A stretch of 64,000 bases of DNA from Entoloma clypeatum (Eukaryota > Basidiomycota > Agaricomycetes > Agaricales > Entolomataceae), in contig OY751493.1 of NCBI GenBank assembly GCA_963565915.1, positions 2,170,001-2,234,000 of the forward strand. Direction: 5' to 3'. The position numbers and the translations under genes were made by a program. Each line of letters starts with the position of its first letter. The first letter of the stretch is position 1. Below the pieces are notes generated by a model. It was not told the origin of the DNA, searched no databases, and saw only the letters and a program-made list of their open reading frames with translations. Positions 37,461 through 48,697 of this stretch are shown here, in pieces.

Positions 37461-37931
37461 ATTCATTTTTTTTTTCTGAGCCAACAATTTATATATCAGG
37501 ACCCTGGAATGGGCAGTCCAGCTGCTAGCTACTACAGGTCAACAGTAAAGAAATTTAATGTGCGAACAAAAGTTGTAGCACAAAAATGTCCAAAAAACTA
37601 AAGACATTACAATTCTAAGATGCGGTTGAATGAAAGCATAGGAGAGCATACACCAAAAATAGCAAGATAGACAACAAAGATGTGATGTACAAGCTGCTGG
37701 GTAGACTCTGCGAGGTCCACAACTCTAAGCGTCTCTTGACTTTGACTGGTTTACACCTCCCCATCATCATGGCCATGGCCAGAGGCAGGGGCTTTCTGAT
37801 GAGTACTGGTTTTCCTAGTCAGGGGGCATACATGGGAACAGAGGAAATCCTCTCTCAAATACAGGCAAGAATCCAGCCCCAGTCAAAATGGTGTTGCCAG
37901 AATTGACAGCGAGGAGAGTTGGCGGCGTGAG

Positions 37932-38301
37932 TGTTATGGACTCTACGGTATGAGGACCACGTCATATCTTTTACTTATCGGCCCAACTCGGCGCCCTCTT
38001 ACGAACTTACTATGTCTAATGTCTACTTTCACAACCTTTGATTCCCAGTCTGACTCACTACATTACTTCATCATCCCCTTTAGTATACTTCGTTCCTGCG
38101 CTGACTTGCTTCCCGCAGTCAGCTTACTCATTGTACATAGCCTTCCGCAGCACTGACTCATCTGCTACGGCCTATAGTCAGTATCTATATAAACCTCTTG
38201 TACTGTAGTAGATTCCTTAGATTTAGCAATCACATTGCTCTTCGCCTTTCCACTTCCTGCATACTCTGCCCGAACCTTGAAACGGTTTGTTAAGCATAAC
38301 A
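37932..38301 (+). repeat. 5' LTR of chromovirus 1
   Basis: 370 bp, TG..CA ends. Matches the 3' LTR closely but lacks a 31-bp segment present there. Confidence 0.93.
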
Positions 38302-38781
38302 AGTTGCTAAATCTCGTTAGGTTCGCCCAGAGCGAAGAGAGCAACTACCAGACGAGTCAAGACGTTGCGCTTCTTTGAAGACTTCACCAGTAACCCATTC
38401 AGTTGATTAGGACACTCACATCGAGACGTCCCAGAGCCACATCATCATGTCTTACTCGAAGCAGCAGATCTACGCCCACTTCACCACTGAAGAACAACAG
38501 ACCGAGTACAACCGTTGGGCACGAAACGAGAGACTTGACCCCTTCTCGTGACCAACAGACACGCAGAAACAGAGATTCCTTAGAGATTTACAGAGGAAAT
38601 ACTCTGAACGTTTTGCCACTGATTCCGCCGACGAGTCCCCTGATGAATTTACTTTTGACTCCACGCAGTCAGATATCAAACAGACGCCTAGAACAGGGAC
38701 TCATTTTCAATCCTTACCTGATCCTGAACCCCATCTTCATCCCAACAACCCGACTCCTCTTCTCCTCCACAGACTCTAGAC

Positions 38782-39648
38782 ATGGCAGAAGCCCCAGCAG
38801 TACAGACAATGGATACATCCAAGATCATCAAGGATCCTGGGATGTTCAAGGACAGATACACTTTTGACAAGTGGTGGAAAGCCACCAAACTATACATCAG
38901 GTTCCAAAAGAGCCTCACAGATGATCAGAAGATTCTTGCGGTGCTATCCCATATGATGGAAGGGTCCGACAGACACTGGGCCAGTAACAAGTTAGATGCT
39001 CTTGCTGTCAACAACGAGAACATCACCTGGCTAGGTTTTTCCAATGACATTGCCACGTGATTCTCCATCGCCAACAAGTCGGTTGCTGCCAAATCAAGAC
39101 TTGAAGTCCTGAAACAAGAGAAACGCACCGTTGATGAATTCTTGGATGAATTCGAAGAACTCTTGAAGCTGTCAAACCTTGGCGAAGAAACTGGGAAATA
39201 CATCCTAGAGAAGAACGTCAACCACAGAATCTCTGAACAAGTGGCTAGTGATGGCAAGACATACACTGATTACGCAAAGGAGATCCGAAACAAAGGACGA
39301 CAGATGGAAGGACACGCACTGGTCATCCGAGGTGGCAGCGACATGCGCACCGGATTGGGTACCACTTATGGTGGTCAGGGCAAGGCCATGGAGATCAACA
39401 AAGCAGGAGTAGCCCGTTGCTACAACTGTCAACGCTTCGGTCATCTGGCTAAAGACTGTAGTGCTCCAAAGAAGAAAGATGGTCGCAGGTGTTTCAACTG
39501 TGACCAAGAAGGCCATATCACGCGCAACTGCCGCAAGCCAAAGAAGAACTCCGGAAGGGTTAGGAAGGTGTCCGAGGAAGATGCCGAGAATGATGAAACC
39601 ACAATCTTAGAAGCCGACGAGAAGGATTTTCCCGAAGGGTCCGATTAA
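38782..39648 (+). pseudogene. Gag of chromovirus 1
   Basis: Starts MAEAPAVQTMD and is broken by a TGA at 39058-39060 after FSNDIAT. Downstream it shows the capsid-like TVDEFLDEFEELLKLSNL and two CCHC knuckles, CYNCQRFGHLAKDC and CFNCDQEGHITRNC, ending at TAA 39646. An upstream reading from 38448 (MSYSKQQIYAHF..), with its own TGA, may be part of the original gag. Confidence 0.8.
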
Positions 39649-39659
39649 ACGACGCTAAG

Positions 39660-42600
39660 TCGCGACCCTTATCTATTAAACGGACTTGCTTGCCTTGTAT
39701 GACTGCAGACAATAGAACCTATGTCATCCCTGCCAAGCGAGCCGCTGCGTCGACTAAAATTGTGAAGGGAGATAAACCTCCAAAAAGACGAGAGATCAGG
39801 CTGTTAGCTCAGCTCAAAACACGATGAGGACCAAAGGTTATCCGACGTGAGGTTGACAGCGGATGTGAACACACATGCATCCATCCCAGAATAGTACACG
39901 AACAGAACCTCCCCACGCAAGGAATACCGCCCATAGCAATTCTAAATGCAGATGGATCACCAAATTGACAACAGAAAGCGAACCAACTTGCCGAAGTCAA
40001 ACTGGATTTGGGAGAACATCAAGAAACCATGGAGGCAATGGTACTGGACATTGGAAGAACGGAAATGCTCTTGGGACATGACTGGTTGGTACACCACAAA
40101 CCCACAATCAATTGGGCAACCGGCGCGGTAACATTTAACCGGTGCCCAACAACATGTCGAACCAAACACTCGGATTTCAGGGTTAACCTTGATGGTCGCA
40201 AACACCGGGTTCGCATGGTTGAGGTGCGCGACAAAGATGCACCCAAAAAGTCAGATCAGAAATGGAAGCCTGGAGACCCTATTTTGGAAGCTGTCACTCC
40301 CACACCACCTCCCACAACCAAATGACCCTCATATGTTGAACGATTTGCTCATCTCTTTGAGAAGGAGAACTTTGATAAGATCCCAAAGGAGAGGGAATGG
40401 GACCATGGTATTGAACTTACACCGGACGCACCAAAGGAACTAGGGGGAAATACCTATCCTATGACACAAAAGGAACAAGAGGAATTGGATGCATTCATTG
40501 ATGAGGGTCTAGCAACAGGAAAGATCCACCCATCCAAATCCCCGTATGCCTCCCCTTGCTTCTTCATCAACAAGAAGGATGGCTCCAAATGATTGGTACA
40601 AGATTACCGCATGGTCAATAAATTCACGGTCAAAGACAAGTTCCCACTCCCATGAATATCCAATCTCTTGGACATGCTGAAAGATGCAGTCTACTTCAAT
40701 AAAATGGACATCATGTGGGGCTATAACAACGTCCGGATTAAGGAGGGCGATGAATGGAAGGCCGCCTTCCTCACCAGTTGAGGATTGTTCCATTGGTCAT
40801 GTTCTTCAGCCTTTGCAACTCCCCGGGAACATTCTCTCCGATGATGGCTAGTCTATTCCAGGACCAGATCCGCCAACGTATCTGCATGATCTACATGGAT
40901 GACATTGTGGTTATTGGTAAAACCAAGGAAGAACTTGCGCGAAACACCAAAGAAATCCTACAGATCCTATCAGACAATGATTTGTTCCTAAAGGAGAAGA
41001 AGTGTTTATGGGAAGTAACGAAATGTCCTATATTGGGATATGTGGTTGGTGAGGGACGTGTCGAGATGGAAACTGAGAAGGTGGACACAATCCGAAACTG
41101 GTGAGCACCCACATCAAAAAAGGAAGTTCAGAAGTTCCTTGGATTTGCCGACTTCTATCAATGTTTTATTGAAGGGTACTCAAACATTGCGAGACCTCTC
41201 ACCGCGCTCACAGGCGGTACAGCATTTACTTGGGGACCAACAGAGCAGCAAGCCTTTGAAGGTCTCATACGGGCAATTACATCGGCACCAGTCTTGGCAT
41301 TACCGAAATCAGAGGGACAGTTCAGGGTTGAAACCAATGCATCGGGCTATGCAATTGGAGCAGTACTCTCTCAGAAGCAAGATGACAAATGGCACCCCAT
41401 TGCATTCTTGTCGCGGACCATGTCCGCGGCCGAACAGAATTACAAGATATACGACAAGGAACTCCTGGCGGTCATGGAAGCATTAGAAGATTGGAGACAC
41501 TATCTGCTCGAAGCCAGGGAGCGTTTCGAAATCTTGACCGATCACAAGAACCTGGAATATTTCCGTCATCCTCAGGACCTGAATCAACGACAGCGACACT
41601 GGAAAATAAAGTTACAAGACTATGACTTTGAATTACAGCATGTACCCAGCAAGACCAATGCGAAAGCGGACATCCTGTCGCGCTTACCCTGGGATGAAGC
41701 GGAACTCGAACCACAAGACAGTGACCAAATGCTCAAGGAGGGACTATTCTTGAAATGGTTGGAATCAGAAGATATGGTACAAATGGAGATGTTCACGGAG
41801 GAACAATTCTTTGAAGGGGGTGAAACATCTGATTCCATCAAAATTGGAAACATCACGACCATCGAAAATCTGTGGGTCGCACGCATCAAGGGTTCAAACT
41901 GCATGGAGACAGAAGTAGCCCAGGGTCTAAAGAAGAATCCTCATTGGTATCAACAGGAAAACGGCATCACATATGCAGGCGAACAAGTCTATGTTCCACC
42001 AGATCCACAACTGCGTCAAGAACTGATGTTTGAATCACACGATGCACCAGTGGCTGGACATCCAGGACAATATCGGACACATGAACTCCTCACTCGTACC
42101 TACTGGTGGCCTACTATCCTGCATGACGTGAAGAAGTATGTGACACCTGTCAATGCAACAAGATCAACAGACAGAAATGACACGCTCTGCTACATCCCCA
42201 TGCAGCACCAAGTCATCCATGGGAAGACATAGGGATTGACGTCGTGGGACCAATACCAGAGTCTGATGGAAAGAATGCGATTCTGGTCATCACAGATAGA
42301 CATTCGAAGATGCTCCATCTCATTCCGACAACCGTGGAATTATCAGCTGAAGGATTAGCCAAGATCTATTGGGATCAGATATGGAAGCTTCACAGGATCC
42401 CCAAGAAGATCATCAGCGATAGGGGACCGCAGTTTGCTGCGAAGTTCATGGAGATACTCTGCCGCATGCTAGGGATCAAAAGGAACCTGTCCACCGCATA
42501 CCACCCACAGACTGATGGACAGGCCGAGCGATCACATCAGGAAACGGAAGCATTCTTGCGGAACTTTGTCAACCATCTACAGGATGATTGGGCTGAGTGG

Positions 42601-43284
42601 ATCGCAATCACAGAGTTCCAGTACAATGACAAAGAACATCAGGCCACGAAGCACACCCCGTTCTACCTCAACTACGGCTTACATCCTTGGAAGGGAGAAC
42701 TCGTGTTAGAAGATACCAACCCGGCTGCCAACGACTTCTTGAAAAAACTCAAACAGGCATGAGAAGAAGCCAATGCAGTGCTGAAACAAGCACAGGATCA
42801 GATGAAGAAGACAGTTGATACACGGCGAAGTCCGTCTCGGAACTACCACATTGGGGACAAGGTGTGGCTGGAAGGGACTAGCATCAGGACCGATCACCCC
42901 TCAAAGAAACTTGATGCACTCCGACATGGACCATTCAAAGTCCTAGAGAAGAAAGGAGCTAGCGCGTACCTACTTGATCTTCCAAAGACTTGGAAGATGA
43001 TTCACCCTGTGTTCAACGAGACCCTGTTGTCACCATATGAAACTCCGAAGTACGCCATCCAGAAAAAGAAACCAGCCCCTGATCCGATCATTGTCGAAGG
43101 ACGAGAAGAGTACCATGTGTCTACAATCCTAGACTCTCGAAAGTTCCGCAGAAAGATCCAGTACCTTGTCCAGTGGGAAGGATATGGCCCAGAAGAGAAC
43201 ACATGGGAACCTCGAGCTAATGTTCAGAACGCTCAGGATTTGATCCGTGATTTCCATCAGCAGAACCCGTCTCGTCCACAATAA
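39660..43284 (+). pseudogene. Pol of chromovirus 1 (protease, RT, RNase H, integrase, chromodomain)
   Basis: Segments in order: protease DSGCEHTC near 39855 and LLGHDWL near 40070; RT with INKKDGSK, the KMDIMWGYNNVRI block and IYMDDIVVIG near 40900; RNase H with VETNASGYAIG (the usual Asp is Asn) and LTDHKNLEYF; zinc-binding GHPGQYRTHELL; integrase core with VVGPIPESDG, TDRHSKM, SDRGPQF and TDGQAERSHQE; C-terminal chromodomain YHVSTILDSRKF..IQYLVQWEGYGPEENTWEP. Stops at 40322, 40590, 40653, 40779, 41102, 42177 and 42760 are all TGA. A frameshift lies near 42139. Confidence 0.88.
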
Positions 43285-43417
43285 AAGACGAGTTCTCAAA
43301 ACCCATGGCAGTATCAACCTCATCAGTCAACCACACACTGAGTTCCCCGCTCTAGTCTTTTCCCTGCCCAATATAGCCACCCCATTCTTCTTTTATCTCT
43401 CAACCATCCTCACCGCC

Positions 43418-43729
43418 ATGTCAAACACCATCGTTACCTCCACCTCCACCACCGACATCAACCCCGCCATCGCCGCCCTTATGAACGAAGCGCTCTCCAT
43501 GAGAGACCAAATCCATGCCCTCAAAACTTCCCTCGCCGACCTCCTTCATCGCCAGATGAATATCTGACTTCATTCGTTGTCCAATCTCCCCATTGCCCCG
43601 ACTCCCGCAGAGAAACAGATTCTCGGCAACTACACCAGCACCCTCGTCATCGAAAATCGACGTATTCGGCTGGCCATCAAAGGCCTTGAACTCGCCGTGG
43701 CCATCAATGAGGAGTTGATATATGATTAG
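43418..43729 (+). pseudogene. Small third ORF between pol and 3' LTR of chromovirus 1
   Basis: After the pol stop a new ATG opens MSNTIVTSTSTTDINPAIAA.., reading 103 codons with one TGA at 43565-43567. Both halves look coding: helical ALMNEALSMRDQIHALKTSLADLLHRQ, and after the stop ENRRIRLAIKGLELAVAINEEL. No function recognised; not a known retroviral protein. Confidence 0.5.
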
Positions 43730-43823
43730 AGCCTCAAGGAGAGTCCGAACTGGTCCGATCCCGGCAACAACGAGGGATGGGGACAGTGATTCTGTGAGGA
43801 CACAGAGCTTGGAGAGGGGAACA

Positions 43824-44224
43824 TGTTATGGACTCTATGGTATGAGGACCACATCATATCTTTTACTTATCGGCCCAACTCGGCGCCCTCTTACGAACTT
43901 ACTATGTCTAATGTCTACTTTCGCAACCTTTGATTCCCAGTCTGACTCACTACATTACTTCGTCATCCCCTTTAGTATACTTCGCTCCCGCGCTGACTCG
44001 CTTCCCGCAGTCAGCTTACTCATTGTACATAGCCTTCCGCAGTCGCCTTACTCATGCGCACTGCCTTCCGCAGCACTGACTCATCTGCTACCGCCTATAG
44101 TCAGTATCTATATAAACCTCTTGTACTGTAGTAGATTCCTTAGATTTAGCAATCACATTGCTCTTTGCCTTTCCACTTCCTGCATACTCTGCCCGAACCT
44201 TGGAACGGTTTGTTAAGCATAACA
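43824..44224 (+). repeat. 3' LTR of chromovirus 1
   Basis: 401 bp; carries an extra 31-bp segment ending CTTCCGCAG, a local duplication absent from the 5' LTR. Confidence 0.93.
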
Positions 44225-44513
44225 GTGAGGTTTGCCGCAGTTCTTGCATTTAGCATTATGGAAGCATGGAGCTCCCTCAGCAGTAGGAGAAACAGTGGGG
44301 TTCACATCAGGTTGTCTCTTGCAGCATGTGGTGAGGTGACAGTGGTTAGATTATGTAGGTGGAACAGAACATATGAGAAGAGTTGCAGAATTTCGTATTG
44401 TGACTCCAAAAACAGCAGTGGATGCAGTGGGGCAGTCCGATCTTCATGGATGCCTTGCGGAAAAAGCAAACCATTGTCCCAACATTGTGAGAGTGGTTGA
44501 TGAACATCTTCAT

Positions 44514-45006
44514 TGTTAAGAACTGATCGACAAAACATCGGAGCTATGTCAGACACATCGGAAGGTCGGAAGGTCGGAGCACGTGCAATGTAGGGGCAAG
44601 GACTTGGCTTCAACTTGTGTGTTGCGCCCTCGCTAATACGTTGGTGTCCTTATTTCGAAGGATCGGAGGATCGGAGGATCGGAGGTCGGAGGTCGGACTC
44701 AAGTTAAGAGTCAGAAAGAGGATGGGAGGTAAGATGTCGAATCTAAGTTGATATTCAAACTGAAGCTAATACACGATTCTACATAAGTTTAAATACTATG
44801 TCGGAGGACGTGTGGCTTCATCGGAGTCGGATAACAAGTGGCTGTCGGAGATTCTTAACATAAGTAAAATGGTCGGATGTAAGTAATGTACATAGTAATG
44901 AGATTCATAACAGTAAGTATGCATAATAAGTATTAGTCAAAAATGTCGGAGGTGTCGGAGGTGTCGGGATTGGTTGGAAATCGTCGGAATTGATCGGAAT
45001 GTAACA
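44514..45006 (-). repeat. Solo LTR of the chromovirus-2 family, TSD TTCAT
   Basis: Reverse complement of the LTR found at 47554 and 59865 (ends TGTTACATTCCG and GTTCTTAACA). Flanked by TTCAT at 44509-44513 and 45007-45011, so it is a genuine insertion reduced to one LTR by recombination. It interrupts the gag-like minus-strand ORF just after DSQTGSC. Confidence 0.9.
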
Positions 45007-45775
45007 TTCATACAGGATCCAGTTTGGGAGTCCCAGATGTCAAAGTAGATGGTACAGATGTCTGCACACCAAGAGTCATGAACAATCCTGGGTGGGGCAG
45101 CAAGACAAATGCTGTTATTGAAGACAGAAGAATGGAGGATGTGCTGAGCATCCTTGGAGGTGATAGGTTGGTTGCTGTGGAGGAATGGGACACCTATGAG
45201 TTTACAGAATGATTGAGATGAGGGCATCTCACATTGAACTGTGGATCCTTCAGGAACAAGGGTATGTACAAAGGTCTCCAACCTAGCAAGGTCAGAGGGG
45301 GAAGAAACACTGGTGGTCATGAGACAGAACCCACCGTATGCCAGGTGGAAGGATTTGACCATGATCAGACTCTGGAGGGAGTTGACATGACGAGAGATGT
45401 GTGAGGCCAGTGGAAGAAGGTCAATGAAACGAGATAAATCTAATAATCCACAATTGGCTAATTGTAGAACTGGGAAAAGTTGTAATACTTGTAGTACTTG
45501 GATTTGAAATTAATTTTTTAGATTTAAAAACTAACTTCTACCCTAGTATTCTTTGCATCCACAATTACAACAATTGAGTGGCATGAGGGGCAATGAGAAG
45601 TGTTGTAGGGATGACACCTAGCAATAGGAGAGGTGTTCTGCCTAGGTTGGAGTTCACAGGAAGAGGAGGAGACGGCGGGCCACTAGGTGCTTGAGCAGCA
45701 TGGGGTGGCCTCTTGTGGTCAGAAGGGAAAGGACAAGGGGGGCCAATAGAGGCACTAAAATGATCCATGGGGTCC

Positions 45776-46708
45776 TAGTGATGCACAGGGGTAACCTGTG
45801 GATACCAAAATTGTACCTGTACCCCTACCCTTGAAAAACTGTACTCTTTGTCAAGGGTAAGGAAACCCCCCACCTACAGGTGGGGGTTTTTGAGGGTATG
45901 GGGGGGGTACAGAATACCCACGGGATGGCACCAAGGGTAGAGTGCTACGTGTCCTGTCTGTGCGCCATCGCAGACCTTGTGGTTGGGGGGTACACACGCG
46001 ATCCCCTGCTCCTCACACATGTGTCATGTCCCAGGGCCCTCATGGACATCCTAGTCCACCTCCTCTTCTCTGGCCACTGCCTTTGCCTTCTGCGCCATTT
46101 GCCAGATGGGTAGGTGGTGGTAGTAGTTGGATATGGGATGGTGAGGGCCGTTGGATGTGAGTTGAACTGTTGGGTGTGAGTGCAGGCCGTTGGGCATGAA
46201 GTGGGGCTGTTGGGTGTGAGTGCTGGCCATTGGGCACGAAGGGGGGGCCATTGGGCAGGACAGGGGCATGAGGTCGATGCCATTGGGGGCGAAGGTGGGC
46301 CGTTGGACAGGATAGGGGGCCGTTGCAGGAGGTCAATGCCATTGGGCACAAAGGGGGACCATTGGACACAAAACATTGGGTGTGAGTGAGGGCCATTGGG
46401 TACGAAGGGAGACCGTTGGACATGAGTCGACATCGTCAGGTGTTAGTGGGAGCCGTTGGGCATGAAGTGGGGTTGTGAGACATGAGTCGACGCTGTTGGG
46501 CATGAGTGGGGGGAAGAAAAGTATCAACATTAACATCAACTTGTTGATCATTGATTGTTTGGCTCAACCAAATGCCATGTGACAAACCCCCTTAAACCCC
46601 TCCAAAGGGTACGGGTTTTTGGAGGGTGAAAAATTCTGATCCTGACTCTTATCCTCTCTTATCCTTCCCCAAAACCCTGAGGGTTTTGTGTACCCTTGTC
46701 CATCACTA
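45776..46708. mobile_element. Non-autonomous hAT-like element, 933 bp, 8-bp TSD TGGGGTCC
   Basis: Left end TAGTGATGCACAGGGGTA and right end (reverse complement) TAGTGATGGACAAGGGTA form imperfect inverted repeats. The 8-bp duplication TGGGGTCC is at 45768-45775 and 46709-46716. Eight-base duplications and a TAGTG terminus are typical of the hAT superfamily. There is no transposase ORF. Subterminal sequence is rich in GGTAC-like and poly-C/G runs, and the centre is a GTTGGGCAT-type minisatellite. Excising the element rejoins the gag-like ORF in frame (LDLDP to MDHF). Confidence 0.85.
46130..46510. repeat. Minisatellite with GTTGGGCAT-type units inside the hAT element
   Basis: Irregular units of roughly 20-30 bp sharing a core such as CCGTTGGGCATGA or CCATTGGGCACGA. 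The same core recurs at 60740-60827 and 61261-61560. Confidence 0.75.
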
Positions 46709-47420
46709 TGGGGTCCAGGTCCAGGTCCATGGCACCACCACCCACAGAAGTGCCAGCAGCCGGAGTAACTGGCACTGCCACAAGGGCAGTGGGAGGAGGA
46801 TGTTGGGGAGAAGAAGAGGGTCAGGGGGGCCGATATTTCAGAGAGGGAGGAGGAGGGTGCAAAGCTGCTGCAGCCAAAATGTAGAGGCCAATATCATTGA
46901 AGTTTGACCTAAGTTGGAAGACAGGATCAAAGAGATCCTTTGCACCTGGATTGTCACAGCAATATTGGAGAGTTTTGGGCTTCCTCACCCACTCTGCCAG
47001 ATAGCCAAATACCTCAGTGGCCACTTGAATGTTGACAGTGTTGGGATCCACCCCAGTGCCAGAATACTGAAAGAATGGACTGAGGTGTTCGACCACAGAT
47101 CCAAGAGAAGATGAGAGGATGAACACTTGATCAAGAGAGGACAGAGGAGAAGAAGAGAGAGAGAGGGAGCCGGGGCTCAAACCCTGACAAGCCTTCTTTC
47201 TAACTTGAGGGAAAGTGCTTGCAGATGGAGGAGTGCGAGCATGGGCTTTAGCTTAGGAGCAAGCAGCATGTTCAGCAGCAGATTTGGTAAGAACCAAGAA
47301 AGGAGTAGTAGCAGGTATACCAGAGGGCAGCTGGTGAACACAAGAGACAGTTCTTGGATGTTGTTGTACACAGGGAGCAGTTGTTGGGCACAAGAGACGT
47401 GAGGGGTGGCTGTTGGACGT

Positions 47421-47553
47421 AAAGAGAATGGGGGAACAAGAAGAAAGAACCACTCGGATGGTATTTTCAACCAACGCATCACATGACGCAGTTCACGTGC
47501 ACCGACCACCTAGGTCCTTAGGCCTCATGGGTTCGGCCCTAAGGGGGAAATAC
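47421..47553 (+). mobile_element. Truncated 3' internal tail of a chromovirus-2 copy
   Basis: These 133 bp match 59732-59864, the last internal bases before the 3' LTR of chromovirus 2, including the AAGGGGGAAATAC purine tract. They lie directly before the LTR at 47554, so that LTR was once the 3' end of an upstream copy as well. Confidence 0.85.
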
Positions 47554-48021
47554 TGTTACATTCCGATCAATTCCGATGATTTCCGACCAATCCCGACACC
47601 TCTGACATTTTTGACTAATACTTATTATGCATACTTACTGTTATGAATCTCGTTACTACGTACATTACTTACATCCAACCATTTTACTTATGTTAAGAAT
47701 CTCCGACAGCCACTCGTTATCCGACTCCGATGAAGCCACACGTCCTCCGACATAGTATTTAAACTTATGTAGAATCGTGTATTAGCTTCAGTTTGAATAT
47801 CAACTTAGATTCGACATCTTACCTCCCATCCTCTTTCCGACTCTTAACTTGAGTCCGACCTCTGACCTCTGACCTCCGATCCTTCGAAATAAGGACACCA
47901 ACGTATTAGCGAGGGCGCAACACACAAGTTGAAGCCAAGTCCTTGCCCCTACATCGCACGCGCTCCGACCACTCTCTGACCCTCTGACGTGTCTGACGTA
48001 GCTCCGACGTTTTGTTGATCA
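47554..48021 (+). repeat. 5' LTR of chromovirus 2, main part
   Basis: Begins TGTTACATTCC, ends ..TTGATCA at the copia insertion. The last 10 bp (GTTCTTAACA) are at 53805-53814. Differences from the 3' LTR are mostly transitions. Confidence 0.9.
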
Positions 48022-48330
48022 TGTTGAAACTTTTCCATCACGTAGATTAGATTAGATTAGATTATATCACGTGACCTTTACACATCTTCGATTACATACT
48101 TATTTGGTTGGTACAAACAGTAGTACGGTATATAAGACCAGGAAACTGTCAATATCAATAAGTTGTCTCTTGACTCTTAACCAGCTCCATCGCTCTTACC
48201 AGCCTCAACCGCTCTCACCAGCCTTACCCCTCCAAACCATGTAAGTGACCATAGCGGTATCGTAGAGTACTTCCACTGTAGCTATGTTGCTCAGTACACC
48301 TGTGGCTAGCACCCAGGTGGAACTTCAACA
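48022..48330 (+). repeat. 5' LTR of the copia element
   Basis: 309 bp, TGTTGAAAC to CTTCAACA, with short terminal inverted repeats TGTTGAA/TTCAACA. Confidence 0.95.
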
Positions 48331-48348
48331 GGTTATGGGCCCTGGATA
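48331..48348 (+). other. Putative primer-binding site of the copia element
   Basis: GGTTATGGGCCCTGG starts directly at the end of the 5' LTR, the position and general form of copia primer-binding sites. The tRNA partner was not determined. Confidence 0.5.
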
Positions 48349-48697
48349 GCAGAGGGACTTGGGAACGCTGGCAACAGCAAGTACCTGCCCACTCTACCCT
48401 GGTTGGCAAAAGAACCGATCAAAAGATCTAGGTTCTGAGTCTTACTTCTTCACACATGAACCTGGGAACGTCATTACGACAAGTACCTGTCATGAAGCGT
48501 CCCTAAGGGGATTGACTTAGTACACATCATGTGGAAACATTGATCGTACCTCACACACTTCTGACAAAAAGGGTTTTTCCCACAACCGCTATTCCTAAAG
48601 GGAATATGTTATGAGAAATCATTTATTTGTTTTCTCTAAAAATCAAATTCATAAACAATATCACTGATTGGGAGAACTCCTTTTAGATTCATTAACA

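Larger units (their letters stand above)
37932..44224 (+). mobile_element. Ty3/gypsy chromovirus 1 with both LTRs and TSD GTGAG
   Basis: LTRs at 37932-38301 and 43824-44224 begin TGTTATGGAC and end AAGCATAACA. The 5-bp duplication GTGAG sits at 37927-37931 and 44225-44229. Internal order is gag with two CCHC knuckles, protease, reverse transcriptase, RNase H, integrase with C-terminal chromodomain, then a small extra ORF. A purine tract GGAGAGGGGA precedes the 3' LTR. The coding region has repeated in-frame stops and frameshifts, so the copy is dead. It is inserted in the gag-like minus-strand ORF. Confidence 0.93.
37700..47417 (-). pseudogene. Gag-like zinc-knuckle ORF (probable LINE ORF1), split by three mobile elements
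   Basis: Minus-strand segments 47417-46709, 45775-45007, 44513-44225 and 37931 to about 37700 read as one protein once the inserts and one target-site copy each are removed. Order: SSPLSSLDQVFILSS.., QVATEVFGYLAEWVRKPKTLQYC, NPGAKDLFDPVF, a Pro-rich segment, LIGVPFLHSNQPITSKDA, PPRIVHDSW, FDIWDSQTGSC, then the zinc-knuckle CIHCCFWSHNTKFC, KCKNCGKPHAANSPRC and WQHHFDWGW. This pattern is that of the ORF1/gag-like protein common in agaricomycete non-LTR elements. Scattered stops and frameshifts make it a pseudogene, and no endonuclease or reverse transcriptase ORF of the same element was found, so the LINE assignment rests on the gag-like part alone. Confidence 0.6.

Noticed and set aside
45945..46433. 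Pro/His/Ser-rich minus-strand ORFs in the hAT element
   Set aside because: They are translations of the minisatellite in all frames, with no selective signature.
48331..48697. Possible small gene between copia LTR and gag
   Set aside because: No start with coding composition; best explained as the element leader with primer-binding site.
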